64,000 nucleotides of DNA from Amycolatopsis australiensis (GTDB lineage Bacteria > Actinomycetota > Actinomycetes > Mycobacteriales > Pseudonocardiaceae). The stretch lies in NCBI RefSeq assembly GCF_900119165.1, contig NZ_FPJG01000006.1, positions 6,324,001-6,388,000 of the forward strand, written 5' to 3'. The position numbers and the translations under genes were made by a program. Position 1 is the first letter of the stretch, and each line of letters starts with the position of its first letter. The notes under the pieces were generated by a model. That model had not been told where the DNA came from and made no database searches. It saw only the letters and a list, made by a program, of their open reading frames with translations. Below, piece after piece: positions 39,651 to 48,190 of the stretch.

Positions 39651-40502
39651 ATGACGGCTCTCGACCAGCCCGTGGCCCGCACCGCGTACCAGCAGTCGGT
39701 CGCCGACTACTGGAACGCGGAAAAGGACCCGGTGAACCTCCGGCTGGGGGACGTCGACGGTCTCTACCACCACCACTACGGCGTCGGCGACTACGACCCG
39801 GCGGTGCTCGACACGCCCGAAGACCGGCGCGACGAAGCGATCATCGCCGAGATGCACCGGCTCGAGACCGCGCAGGCCGACGTCCTGCTCGACCACCTCG
39901 GCCCGATCTCGCCGGGCGACCGGCTGCTCGACGCCGGCTGCGGGCGCGGCGGCACGAGCGTCATGGCCCACCTGCGGTTCGGCTGCCAGGTCGACGGGAT
40001 CTCCATCTCCGAGCAGCAGGTGGCGTTCGCGAACGAGCACGTGCGGCAGCGCGGCATCGACGGCTCGGTGCGCTATCACCTGCGCAACATGCTCGACACG
40101 GGGTTCGAGTCCGGGATCTTCCAGGGCATCTGGAACAACGAGAGCACGATGTACGTCGACCTGCACGCGTTGTTCGCCGAGCACGCGCGGCAGCTCAAGC
40201 CGGGCGGGCGGTACGTGACGATCACCGGGTGCTACAACGACGTCACCGGCGGCCGGTCGCGGGCGGTGAGCCAGATCGACCAGCACTACATCTGCAACAT
40301 CCACGCCCGCGGCGACTACTTCAAGGCGTTGTCGGACAACGGTTTCGTGCCGATCAACGTGGTCGACCTGACGGCGGCGACGATCCCGTACTGGGAGCTG
40401 CGGGCGAAGTCGTCGGTCGCCACCGGGATCGAGCAGCCGTTCCTGACCGCCTATCGCGAAGGCAGCTTCCACTACCTGCTCATCGCCGCCGACCGCGTCT
40501 GA
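39651..40502 (+). CDS. geranyl diphosphate 2-C-methyltransferase
   Basis: A 283-residue SAM-dependent methyltransferase with motif I LLDAGCGRGGTSVM and the family-specific opening ADYWNAEKDPVNLRLGDVDG and LYHHHYGVGDYD. It adds a methyl group to C2 of geranyl diphosphate, giving the substrate of 2-methylisoborneol synthase encoded next. GAGGAG precedes the ATG. It lacks the GPxGLGT motif seen in the synthase and the small protein, so it is probably not targeted to the shell. Confidence 0.9.
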   Translation: MTALDQPVARTAYQQSVADYWNAEKDPVNLRLGDVDGLYHHHYGVGDYDPAVLDTPEDRRDEAIIAEMHRLETAQADVLLDHLGPISPGDRLLDAGCGRGGTSVMAHLRFGCQVDGISISEQQVAFANEHVRQRGIDGSVRYHLRNMLDTGFESGIFQGIWNNESTMYVDLHALFAEHARQLKPGGRYVTITGCYNDVTGGRSRAVSQIDQHYICNIHARGDYFKALSDNGFVPINVVDLTAATIPYWELRAKSSVATGIEQPFLTAYREGSFHYLLIAADRV

Positions 40503-40529
40503 GGCGGGCGGGTGACCGGGGAGAGCGCG

Positions 40530-41633
40530 ATGACGGTGTGTCCGCAGTGGACGGTCGGGGCGGCGGGCCCGCCGGTGGGGCCGTTCGGTCTCGGCACGTC
40601 GGCGGCGCGGATCGGGACCCAGTTCGCCCCGGCGCCGGGGCCGGATCCGGCCTACGCGTACCTGCCGTGGGGTGACGGCAGCGCGTCGCCGTTGTACTGC
40701 CCCGTCCAGGGCCGCGTCGACGACAGCCTGGCCGCGGAAGTCGACCGGCGGCTGGTGGCGTGGGCGGCCGGCTGCGGCTTCACCGGCGAAGGCCTGGAGC
40801 AGATCGCGCGAGCCGGCTTCGGCAGGCTGGTCATGCTGGCCCACACCGACTGCGACGACCCCGACCGGCTGCTGGTCGCGGCCCAGCTGAACGCCACGTG
40901 GTGGGCGGCCGACGACTACTACGCCGACGACAGCACGCTCGGCGCGGCGCCCACCGAGCTCCCGCCGCGGCTGGCGCTCGTCATGGCGGCCATGGACCCG
41001 GTCGCGCCGGCCGGGGAGTTCACGGCCCCGCTGGAGGAGGCCCTGCGGTCGGACCCGATCCTGGTCGGGCTGCACTCGGCGATCGAGCACCTGGGCAGGC
41101 ACGGCTCGCCGGTGCTGGTGCAGCGCGTCTGCTACGCGACGTTCTCGATGTTCGTCAGCTGGGACGCCTACGCGGCGTGGCGTCACACCGGCCGCTACCC
41201 GCCGGCGTGGGAGTACCTGGCCGCACGTCAGCACGACAGCTTCTACACGTCGATGACGCTCGTCGACGCCGTCGGCGGTTACGAGCTGCCCGCGCCGTTC
41301 TACTACGACCCGCGCGTGCGGGCGGCGATGATGCGGGCCGGGACGGCGTCGGTGCTGGTCAACGACCTGCATTCGGTCGCGAAGGACGCGGCCGACGAGA
41401 AACCGGTCTGCAACATGGTGCTGCAGATCGCCGCCGACCGCGGCTGCCCGGTCGGCGAGGCGGTGGAGGCCACCGTCGACCTGCACAACCAGATCGTCCA
41501 CGAGTTCGAGGAGGGCCACCGGGAGCTGATGGCCGTGCCGTCCCCGGAGCTGCAGCGGTTCCTCGTGGGTGTCCGCTCGTGGATGGGCGGCGGCTTCACC
41601 TGGCACGCCACCAACCCGCGTTACCAGTCTTGA
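40530..41633 (+). CDS. 2-methylisoborneol synthase (terpene cyclase)
   Basis: A 367-residue class I terpene cyclase. The Asp-rich metal motif is D128-D-Y-Y-A-D-D134 and the NSE-type triad is N278-D-L-H-S282-V-A-K-D286. It cyclises 2-methyl-GPP to the earthy odorant 2-methylisoborneol. The first 60 residues are a Pro/Gly-rich disordered extension carrying [12 protein letters not shown] at residues 17-28. Such extensions are implicated in loading this enzyme into Family 2B encapsulins. ATG 40530 has GGGGAG seven bases before it; GTG 40512 would add six residues. It directly precedes two shell genes. Confidence 0.9.
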   Translation: MTVCPQWTVGAAGPPVGPFGLGTSAARIGTQFAPAPGPDPAYAYLPWGDGSASPLYCPVQGRVDDSLAAEVDRRLVAWAAGCGFTGEGLEQIARAGFGRLVMLAHTDCDDPDRLLVAAQLNATWWAADDYYADDSTLGAAPTELPPRLALVMAAMDPVAPAGEFTAPLEEALRSDPILVGLHSAIEHLGRHGSPVLVQRVCYATFSMFVSWDAYAAWRHTGRYPPAWEYLAARQHDSFYTSMTLVDAVGGYELPAPFYYDPRVRAAMMRAGTASVLVNDLHSVAKDAADEKPVCNMVLQIAADRGCPVGEAVEATVDLHNQIVHEFEEGHRELMAVPSPELQRFLVGVRSWMGGGFTWHATNPRYQS

Positions 41634-41673
41634 CCTTGTTCCGACCAATCCTCATCGATGGGTGGTTTTCGCT

Positions 41674-43080
41674 GTGACTGTGACCGACCCGGTGGAATCC
41701 GACGAGCAGGCGCCGTTGAGTTTGGGGCGGGCCGCGGCCCGGACGTTGGCGACGACGACGAAGTCGGTGCCGCAGATGCAGGGCATTTCCTCGCGGTGGC
41801 TGCTGCGGGTGCTGCCGTGGGTGGAGGTCTCGGGCGGCACCTACCGGGTGAACCGGCGCCTGTCGTATGCGGTCGGGGACGGGCGGGTCACGTTCACCTC
41901 GACCGGCAGCCAGGTGCGGGTGATCCCGCCGGAGCTGGGCGAGCTGGCCCCGCTGCGCGGGTTCGCCGACGAGGAAGTCCTGGCCGAGCTGGCCGACCGG
42001 TTCACCCAGGCCGAGTACCAGCCGGGGGACGCGCTGGTGGAGTTCGGGTCACCGGCCGATCAGGTGTTCCTGATCGCCCACGGCAAGATCAGCAAGGTCG
42101 GGACCGGCGCCTACGGCGACCAGACCGTGCTGGGCACCCTGGCCGACGGTGACTACTTCGGCGAAGCCGCCCTGCTCTCCGGCGAGGAGATCTGGGAGTT
42201 CACCGCCAAGGCCGTCACCGCCTGCACCGTGCTCACCCTGCCCCGGGCAGCGTTCGAGGACGTGCTGTCCCGCTCGGAAAACCTGCAGGCGCACCTGCAC
42301 GAATTCGCAGCACGCGGGTCGGGGGCCCGCAACGACCACGGCGAGGCGGAAATCGCGCTGGCCTCCGGACACGACGGGGAACCGGTCCTGCCGGGCACCT
42401 ACGTCGACTACGACGCCCAGCCACGGGAATACGAACTGTCGGTGGCCCAGACCGTGCTGCGGGTGCATTCCCGGGTGGCGGATCTGTACAACCAGCCGAT
42501 GAACCAGATCGAGCAGCAGCTGCGCCTGACCGTGGAAGCCCTGCGGGAACGACAGGAACACGAACTGATCAACAACCCCGGGTTCGGGTTGCTGCACAAC
42601 GCCGACTTCGCCCAGCGCATCCCCACCCGCACCGGCCCACCCACCCCCGACGACCTCGACGAACTGCTCGCGCTGGTGTGGAAAGACCCCGGGTTCTTCC
42701 TCGCCCACCCCAAAACCATCGCCGCGTTCGGCCGGGAATGCACCAAAGCCGGCATCTACCCCGACACGGTCGACCTCGGCGGCCACCAGATCCCGGCCTG
42801 GCGCGGCATCCCCATCCTGCCCTGCAACAAAATCCCCGTCACCGACACCCGCACCAGCTCCATCCTGCTGATGCGCACCGGCGAACAAGCCCAAGGCGTG
42901 GTCGGACTGCACCAAACCGGGCTCCCCGACGAATACCAGCCCGGCCTCAACGTCCGGTTCATGGGCATCTCCGACCAGGCCATCATCTCCTACCTCGTCT
43001 CCGCCTACTACTCCGCCGCCGTCCTCGTCCCCGACGCCCTCGCCATCCTCGAAGCCGCCGAACTCGGCCGCGAAAGCTGA
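41674..43080 (+). CDS. Family 2B encapsulin shell protein with cyclic-nucleotide-binding-like insertion (shell A)
   Basis: A 468-residue EshA-type protein. The N-arm [17 protein letters not shown], the HK97-type P- and E-loop regions ([26 protein letters not shown]) and the C-terminal A-domain strands ([37 protein letters not shown]) define a Family 2 encapsulin. A cNMP-binding-like domain is inserted at residues about 92-210. Its phosphate-binding cassette keeps G163-E164 but lacks the usual Arg ([10 protein letters not shown]), so nucleotide binding is doubtful. GTG 41674 has GGGTGG eight bases before it. The cargo is expected to be the adjacent terpene cyclase. Confidence 0.9.
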   Translation: MTVTDPVESDEQAPLSLGRAAARTLATTTKSVPQMQGISSRWLLRVLPWVEVSGGTYRVNRRLSYAVGDGRVTFTSTGSQVRVIPPELGELAPLRGFADEEVLAELADRFTQAEYQPGDALVEFGSPADQVFLIAHGKISKVGTGAYGDQTVLGTLADGDYFGEAALLSGEEIWEFTAKAVTACTVLTLPRAAFEDVLSRSENLQAHLHEFAARGSGARNDHGEAEIALASGHDGEPVLPGTYVDYDAQPREYELSVAQTVLRVHSRVADLYNQPMNQIEQQLRLTVEALRERQEHELINNPGFGLLHNADFAQRIPTRTGPPTPDDLDELLALVWKDPGFFLAHPKTIAAFGRECTKAGIYPDTVDLGGHQIPAWRGIPILPCNKIPVTDTRTSSILLMRTGEQAQGVVGLHQTGLPDEYQPGLNVRFMGISDQAIISYLVSAYYSAAVLVPDALAILEAAELGRES

Positions 43081-43085
43081 CCACC

Positions 43086-43319
43086 ATGCCCACACCCACC
43101 ACACCCCCACGCCCACCCGAACACCAGCCACCCCACCCCAGCACCGGCCTGCCCCCCTCGGCACACGGACCCACCGGACTCGGCACCACCGCCACCCGCA
43201 TCACCCCCACCCGCGCCAAACCCGAAACCGGCCAGCGGATCAATCCCGCCACGGTCCTCCCGCCAGCCACCACACCCACCGACGGCAAATCCCAGCCCGG
43301 CAGGCGGGTGGGCCCGTGA
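43086..43319 (+). CDS. 77-residue Pro/Thr-rich protein carrying the putative encapsulin-targeting motif
   Basis: A small, probably disordered protein lying between the two shell genes: six bases after the stop of shell A, with its own stop overlapping the GTG of shell B (GTGA). It has no folded-domain signature. Residues 28-39, GPTGLGTTATRI, match [12 protein letters not shown] in the N-terminal extension of the 2-methylisoborneol synthase at nine of twelve positions. A shell ligand, scaffold, cargo competitor or adaptor between cargo and shell is a reasonable hypothesis. The ribosome-binding site is weak, so translation is probably coupled to shell A. Confidence 0.75.
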   Translation: MPTPTTPPRPPEHQPPHPSTGLPPSAHGPTGLGTTATRITPTRAKPETGQRINPATVLPPATTPTDGKSQPGRRVGP

Positions 43320-44704
43320 CCGCCATCGAAGAGCGGCACACACCACTGTCACTGAGCACCGCCGCCGCCCGGACCCTGGCCACCACCACCAAAACCATCC
43401 CCCACACCCGGGCCACCAGCCCCCGCTGGCTGCTGTCCCAGCTGCCCTGGGTTGACCTGCCCGCCGGCAGCTACCGCATCAACCGCCGCCTCACCTACAT
43501 CCTCGGCGACGGCAAACTCACCTTCTCCACCACCGGTGCCCACACCCGCGTCATCCCCACCGAACTCACCGAACTGGCCCCGCTACGCGGCTTCGCCGAC
43601 GACAGTGCCCTGACCACCCTCGCCGACGCCTTCGAACAACGCCACCACGAGCCCGGCGACACCATCACCACCGAACACGCCCCGCTCGACGCCCTCATCC
43701 TCATCGCACACGGCAAGATCACCCGTCACACCACCGGCCCCTACGGCGACGAACTCACCCTCACCACCGCCACCACCGGCGACCACCTCGGCGCCGAACT
43801 GCTCACCACCTCCACTGCCACCTGGCCTTACACCGCCCGCGCCGCCACCCCGGTCACCACCCTCGTCCTGCCCGCCACCGCCTACACCCGCCTCCAGGAC
43901 AGCCTGCCGACGCTGCGCAGCCACATCACGACCGTCCTCAGCCGACCGAAGCCGCCAGCGAACACCAAAGGCGAAGCCGCCATCGACCTCACCGCCGGCC
44001 ACGACGGCGAACCACGCCTCCCCGGCACCTACGTCGATTACGACCCCGCGCCCCCCGAATACGACCTCGCGGTCGCCCAAACCCTGCTGCGCACCCACAC
44101 CCGCGTCACCGACCTCTACAACGCCCCCCACGACCAGCTCCACCACCAACTTCGCCTCACCATCGACGCCCTCCGCGAACGCCAGGAACAGGACCTGATC
44201 ACCGACCCCGGCTTCGGGCTGCTCCACAACGCCGCGCCCCAGCACCGCATCACCACCCGCACCGGCCCACCCACCCCCCACGACTTCGACGAACTGCTCA
44301 CCCGCCGCCGCAAGACCAAGTTCTTCCTCGCCCACCCCCGCGCCATCACCGCCTTCGCCCGCGCCTGCACCCGGACCCGCACCTACCCCGCCACCACCAC
44401 CCTCGACGGCAAACCCGTCATGGCCTGGCGCGGCGTCCCCATCCTCCCCAGCGACAAAATCCCGATCACGCCGTACGGAACCACCTCGATCCTCGCCCTG
44501 CGCACCGGCGAAAAGGACAACGGCGTCATCGGCCTGCGCCCGGAAACCCTGCCCGACCAGCACGAACCCGGCCTCAACATCCGGTTCGCCGGCACCAGCG
44601 ACCAAGCCATCACCGGCTACCTCGTCTCCGCCTACCACTCCACCGCCGTCCTCGTCCCCGACGCCCTCGGCATCCTCGACGACGTCGAAATCGGGCGACC
44701 GTGA
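43316..44704 (+). CDS. Family 2B encapsulin shell protein, second paralog (shell B)
   Basis: A 462-residue paralog of shell A along its entire length; by eye about half the residues are identical, with the N-arm, E-loop and A-domain strongly kept ([46 protein letters not shown]). The inserted cNMP-like domain is more degenerate: the glycine-glutamate of the phosphate cassette reads G159-A160-E161, and the following segment is TSTATWPYTARA. It is unusually rich in Thr, His and Pro. GTG 43316 overlaps the stop of the 77-residue gene. Two shells imply a mixed or two-component compartment. Confidence 0.9.
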   Translation: MTAIEERHTPLSLSTAAARTLATTTKTIPHTRATSPRWLLSQLPWVDLPAGSYRINRRLTYILGDGKLTFSTTGAHTRVIPTELTELAPLRGFADDSALTTLADAFEQRHHEPGDTITTEHAPLDALILIAHGKITRHTTGPYGDELTLTTATTGDHLGAELLTTSTATWPYTARAATPVTTLVLPATAYTRLQDSLPTLRSHITTVLSRPKPPANTKGEAAIDLTAGHDGEPRLPGTYVDYDPAPPEYDLAVAQTLLRTHTRVTDLYNAPHDQLHHQLRLTIDALRERQEQDLITDPGFGLLHNAAPQHRITTRTGPPTPHDFDELLTRRRKTKFFLAHPRAITAFARACTRTRTYPATTTLDGKPVMAWRGVPILPSDKIPITPYGTTSILALRTGEKDNGVIGLRPETLPDQHEPGLNIRFAGTSDQAITGYLVSAYHSTAVLVPDALGILDDVEIGRP

Positions 44705-44730
44705 ATCCGTAGCCGCGCCGGCGGGCGAAG

Positions 44731-45732
44731 TCAGAGCACGAAACCCGCCGGGAAAGGATCCTCCGGGTCGAGCAGATACGTGGCTGTGCCGGTGATCCAC
44801 GCCCGGCCCGAGAACTCGGGGATCACCGCCGGCAGGCCGCCCACCGTCGTCTCCGCCACCAGCTCGCCGGTGAACGTCGTGCCGATGAACGAGCTGTTCT
44901 CGAACTTCGTGTGCAGCGGCAGCCCGCCGCGAGCGTGCAGCTGGGCCATCCGGGCTGACGTGCCGGTGCCGCACGGTGACCGGTCGAACCAGCCCGGGTG
45001 GATCGCCATCGCGTTGCGGGACGTGCGGGCGTCCGAACCCGGTGCGAGAAACTGGACGTGCTTGCAGCCGCCGATCAGCGGGTCGGCCGGGTGCTTCGGC
45101 GGACGCTGCTCGTTGATCGCGCCCATGATCGCCAGGCCCGCCGCAAGGATCCGGTCTTTCTCCGCCCGGTCGAACGGGATGTCCACCCGGGACAGTTCGA
45201 GGATCGCGTAGAAGTTGCCGCCGTAGGCCAGGTCGTAGCGGACCGGTCCGAGACCCGGGACCTCCACGACCGCGTCACGCTCGGCCAGGAACGAGGCGAC
45301 GTTGCGCAGCTTCACCCGCGTCGCCCGGCCGTCGCGTACCGAGACCTCCGCGCGCACCAGCCCGGCCGGGGTGTCGAGGCGCACCACGGTCGTCGGCTCG
45401 GTGACCTCCACCATGCCGGTCTCCACCAGGACCGTCGCCACGCCGATCGTGCCGTGGCCGCACATCGGCAGGCAGCCGGACACCTCGATGTACACGACAC
45501 CCCAGTCGGCGTCGTCGCGGCAGGGCGGCTGCAGGATCGCGCCGCTCATCGCCGAATGCCCGCGCGGCTCGTGCATCAGGAACTGCCGGATGTGGTCCAG
45601 GTGCGCCGTGAAGTACCGACGGCGCTCGGCCATCGTCGTCCCGGGAATCGGGGCGACGCCGCCGGTCACGACGCGCGTCGGCATGCCCTCGGTGTGCGAA
45701 TCGACCGCCGTGATCGCCCGTGACGACCGCAT
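44731..45732 (-). CDS. 4-hydroxyproline 2-epimerase (proline racemase family)
   Basis: A 333-residue enzyme of the proline racemase superfamily. Both catalytic cysteines are present, in CLPMCGHGTIG and SPCGTGTSAR, which distinguishes epimerases from the Thr-containing dehydratases. It converts trans-4-hydroxy-L-proline to cis-4-hydroxy-D-proline, the first step of hydroxyproline use. Its ATG overlaps the stop of the deaminase gene. It is the last gene of a five-gene operon encoding the following steps. Confidence 0.9.
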   Translation of the reverse strand: MRSSRAITAVDSHTEGMPTRVVTGGVAPIPGTTMAERRRYFTAHLDHIRQFLMHEPRGHSAMSGAILQPPCRDDADWGVVYIEVSGCLPMCGHGTIGVATVLVETGMVEVTEPTTVVRLDTPAGLVRAEVSVRDGRATRVKLRNVASFLAERDAVVEVPGLGPVRYDLAYGGNFYAILELSRVDIPFDRAEKDRILAAGLAIMGAINEQRPPKHPADPLIGGCKHVQFLAPGSDARTSRNAMAIHPGWFDRSPCGTGTSARMAQLHARGGLPLHTKFENSSFIGTTFTGELVAETTVGGLPAVIPEFSGRAWITGTATYLLDPEDPFPAGFVL

Positions 45733-46643
45733 CACGCCACGCCCAGCGCGGCCAGCGCGCGGCCCATGTCGGCACGGACCCGCGCGCGGACGTCGTCGGG
45801 CAGCGGGCCCCGCGGCGGCCGGCAGGGCCCGCCGTAGCGGCCCACCATGTCCATCCCGAGCTTGATCGCCTGGACGAACTCGGTGCGCGAGTCCCAGCGG
45901 AACGCGGCGACCAGCGGCTCGTACAACGCCTTCGCCTCGTCGAGCTTGCCCGCGGTGGCCAGCTCGTGCAGCCGCGCCGACTCGGCCGGGAAGACGTTCG
46001 GGAACCCGGCGAACCAGCCCGTCGCGCCCATGAGCAGGCTCTCCAGCACGACGTCGTCGGCGCCGCCGATCACCGCCAGGCCCGGCGCGCGCTCGCGGAT
46101 CTCCAGCACGCGCCGGACGTCGCCGGAGAACTCCTTCACCGCGACGACGTTGTCGATCCGCGCGATCTCGGCCAGCAGAGCGGGGGTGAGATCGACCTTC
46201 GTGTCGAACGGGTTGTTGTAGACCATCACCGGCAGCCCGACGGACGCGACCGCTTCGAAGTGCGCGACCACCTCGCCGGGGTTGGCGCGATAGAGCGTCG
46301 GCGGCAGGCAGAGCACGCCGTCCGCGCCGTCCTCGGCCGCCAGCTCGGCCCAGTGGCGCGCCTGGTGCGCGCCCGGGGCGTGGACTCCGGCGACGACGAT
46401 CCCGTCGGCGCCGACCGCCTCGATCGCGGTGCGGGTGACGCGGCGTCGTTCGTCGTCGGTGAGCGAGGAGTACTCGCCGAGGGAGCCGTTCGGCCCGACA
46501 CCGCGGCAGCCGTGGTCGACCAGCCACCGGCAGTGCTCGGCGTAGGCGTCGTAGTCGACGGCCAGCCCGGCGGGCGCGGCGTCGTCGGCGCGGTAGGGCA
46601 GCGCGGCGGCGACGACCACGCCGCCGAGGTCGCGGGTGGGCAT
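45732..46643 (-). CDS. DHDPS-family lyase, probable 1-pyrroline-4-hydroxy-2-carboxylate deaminase
   Basis: A 303-residue TIM-barrel of the dihydrodipicolinate synthase family with the Schiff-base Lys in VVAVKEFSGD and the YNNPF segment holding the catalytic Tyr. In hydroxyproline operons this member deaminates and dehydrates pyrroline-hydroxy-carboxylate to 2-oxoglutarate semialdehyde, which the neighbours support. Other DHDPS-type activities cannot be excluded from sequence alone. It starts three bases after the flavoprotein stop. Confidence 0.85.
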   Translation of the reverse strand: MPTRDLGGVVVAAALPYRADDAAPAGLAVDYDAYAEHCRWLVDHGCRGVGPNGSLGEYSSLTDDERRRVTRTAIEAVGADGIVVAGVHAPGAHQARHWAELAAEDGADGVLCLPPTLYRANPGEVVAHFEAVASVGLPVMVYNNPFDTKVDLTPALLAEIARIDNVVAVKEFSGDVRRVLEIRERAPGLAVIGGADDVVLESLLMGATGWFAGFPNVFPAESARLHELATAGKLDEAKALYEPLVAAFRWDSRTEFVQAIKLGMDMVGRYGGPCRPPRGPLPDDVRARVRADMGRALAALGVA

Positions 46644-46646
46644 GGC

Positions 46647-47921
46647 TCAGGTCTCCTCCGGCTCGGCGAGCTCGCCCAGGCGGATCGGCTGGGCGATGGG
46701 GCGGTGGTGGCGTTCGGCGACGCCGCACAGCTCGGCGACGGTGGGGCCGCACATCCGGCCCTGGCACGGGCCGAGCCCGGCGCGGGTGCCGAGCTTGAGC
46801 GCGTGCGGGCCCGCCGTGAGCGGGTCGGCGGCGGCGCGGGCCAGCTCGCCGTACGGCGTTTCCTCGCAGCGGCAGACGATCGTGTCCTCGCGCAGCCAGC
46901 CGGGCCACGCCGCGCCGATCGGATGCGCGGCCGCCAGGCGACGGGCGAACGCTCGGGCGCGGTCACGCCTGCGCAGCAGGGCCCGGCCGGGCGTCCCGCC
47001 GGCCGCCGCACACCCCGCGACCGCGCCTTCCGCCGCCGCGGCGGCCGCGCCGCCGATCCCGGTGATCTCGCCGGCGGCGAACACGCCGGGGACGCTGGTG
47101 CGCTGGTCGCCGCCGACCCCGACGAACCCGCCGTCGAGCACGCAGCCGGCCGCGACGGCCAGTTCGGGCTGCGGCACGAACCCGTGCCCGGCACAGACGG
47201 CGTCGACCTCGAAGACCCGCTCGGTGCCGGGCACGACCGACCAGTCCGCGCGGACCCGGGCGGTGACGGCTTCCCGGACCCGGTCGTCTCCGCGGGCTTC
47301 GACGACCGCGCGGCCCAGGTGGTACGGCACGCGGTGACGAGCGAGCGTCCCGGCGTAGCGGGCGAGCTCGCCGAGCTTTCCGGGAACCTTCCAGCCGGTG
47401 AGGACCGTCGCCGCCGTGCCGGCCTCCAGGACGGCGACCACGCCGGCGCCCACGCCCAGCAGCGAGTCGGCGACGGGCAGCAGGAACGGTCCCGTGCCGG
47501 TCACGAGCACCCGCCGCCCGACGGCGACCCGCTCCCCCTTGGCCAGCGCCTGCGCGGCGCCCGCGGTGAAGACGCCGGGCAGCTGCCAGCCGGGGAACGG
47601 CAGGGTCCGGTCGTGGGCGCCGGTGGCGAGGACCAGCGCGTCGGGCTCGAGGACGTGCCGCTGCCGGCCGGCGCCGTCGGCCGGGCCGCGCAGGAGGTGG
47701 ACCCGCCGGCCCTCCAGAGCCCACACCGTGCTCCCGGGCCACCACGTGCACCGGTCCAGCAGCTCCTCGAAACCGTGCCGGGCGCCCGGCAACGTCCGGT
47801 GGTACTGCCCGCCCGGCGCGTCGGCCTGGTCCAGGACGGTGACGTCGGCACCGGCGCGCAGTGCGTGTTCGGCGGCGGCCAGCCCGGCCGGCCCGGCGCC
47901 GACGACCACGACGCGCGTCAC
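46647..47921 (-). CDS. FAD-dependent subunit of hydroxyproline dehydrogenase with BFD-like Fe-S domain
   Basis: A 424-residue flavoprotein like HcnB/OoxA. The FAD dinucleotide motif VVVGAGPAGLAAAEHALRAG opens it and a second GxGxxG (VTGTGPFLLPVADSL) follows. The C-terminus has the four cysteines of a BFD-type [2Fe-2S] domain (VCRCEETPYGEL and GPCQGRMCGP). It teams with the small 2Fe-2S protein and the DAO-type flavoprotein to oxidise cis-4-hydroxy-D-proline. GTG 47921 overlaps the stop of the small subunit. Confidence 0.9.
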   Translation of the reverse strand: MTRVVVVGAGPAGLAAAEHALRAGADVTVLDQADAPGGQYHRTLPGARHGFEELLDRCTWWPGSTVWALEGRRVHLLRGPADGAGRQRHVLEPDALVLATGAHDRTLPFPGWQLPGVFTAGAAQALAKGERVAVGRRVLVTGTGPFLLPVADSLLGVGAGVVAVLEAGTAATVLTGWKVPGKLGELARYAGTLARHRVPYHLGRAVVEARGDDRVREAVTARVRADWSVVPGTERVFEVDAVCAGHGFVPQPELAVAAGCVLDGGFVGVGGDQRTSVPGVFAAGEITGIGGAAAAAAEGAVAGCAAAGGTPGRALLRRRDRARAFARRLAAAHPIGAAWPGWLREDTIVCRCEETPYGELARAAADPLTAGPHALKLGTRAGLGPCQGRMCGPTVAELCGVAERHHRPIAQPIRLGELAEPEET

Positions 47922-48190
47922 CGGTCCTCCCGGGACTGGGTCCGGATCTCGTCTCCGTCCGCGGCGCGGCGGCGGCAGGCCCGGACGTCGGCGACGCCGT
48001 TCACGGTGACCAGGCAGTCGAAGCAGGCGCCGATGCCGCAGAAAACGCCGCGGGGTGCGCCGGAGCGGGTGGTGCGCCAGGAGATCCGCCCGGCGGCCAG
48101 GAGGATGCCCGCCACGGTCTGGCCCGCGAGACCCGGCACGGTCTCGCCGTCGACGGTGATCGCGATCGGCCGCGCCGCCCACCCGCTCAC
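47918..48190 (-). CDS. small (2Fe-2S)-binding subunit of hydroxyproline dehydrogenase
   Basis: A 90-residue ferredoxin-like protein (HcnA/SoxD-type) with cysteines in FCGIGACFDC and a final one in VRAC. It transfers electrons between the two flavoprotein subunits. GTG 48190 overlaps the stop of the upstream DAO gene and its stop overlaps the next GTG, so three subunits are translationally coupled. Confidence 0.85.
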   Translation of the reverse strand: MSGWAARPIAITVDGETVPGLAGQTVAGILLAAGRISWRTTRSGAPRGVFCGIGACFDCLVTVNGVADVRACRRRAADGDEIRTQSREDR

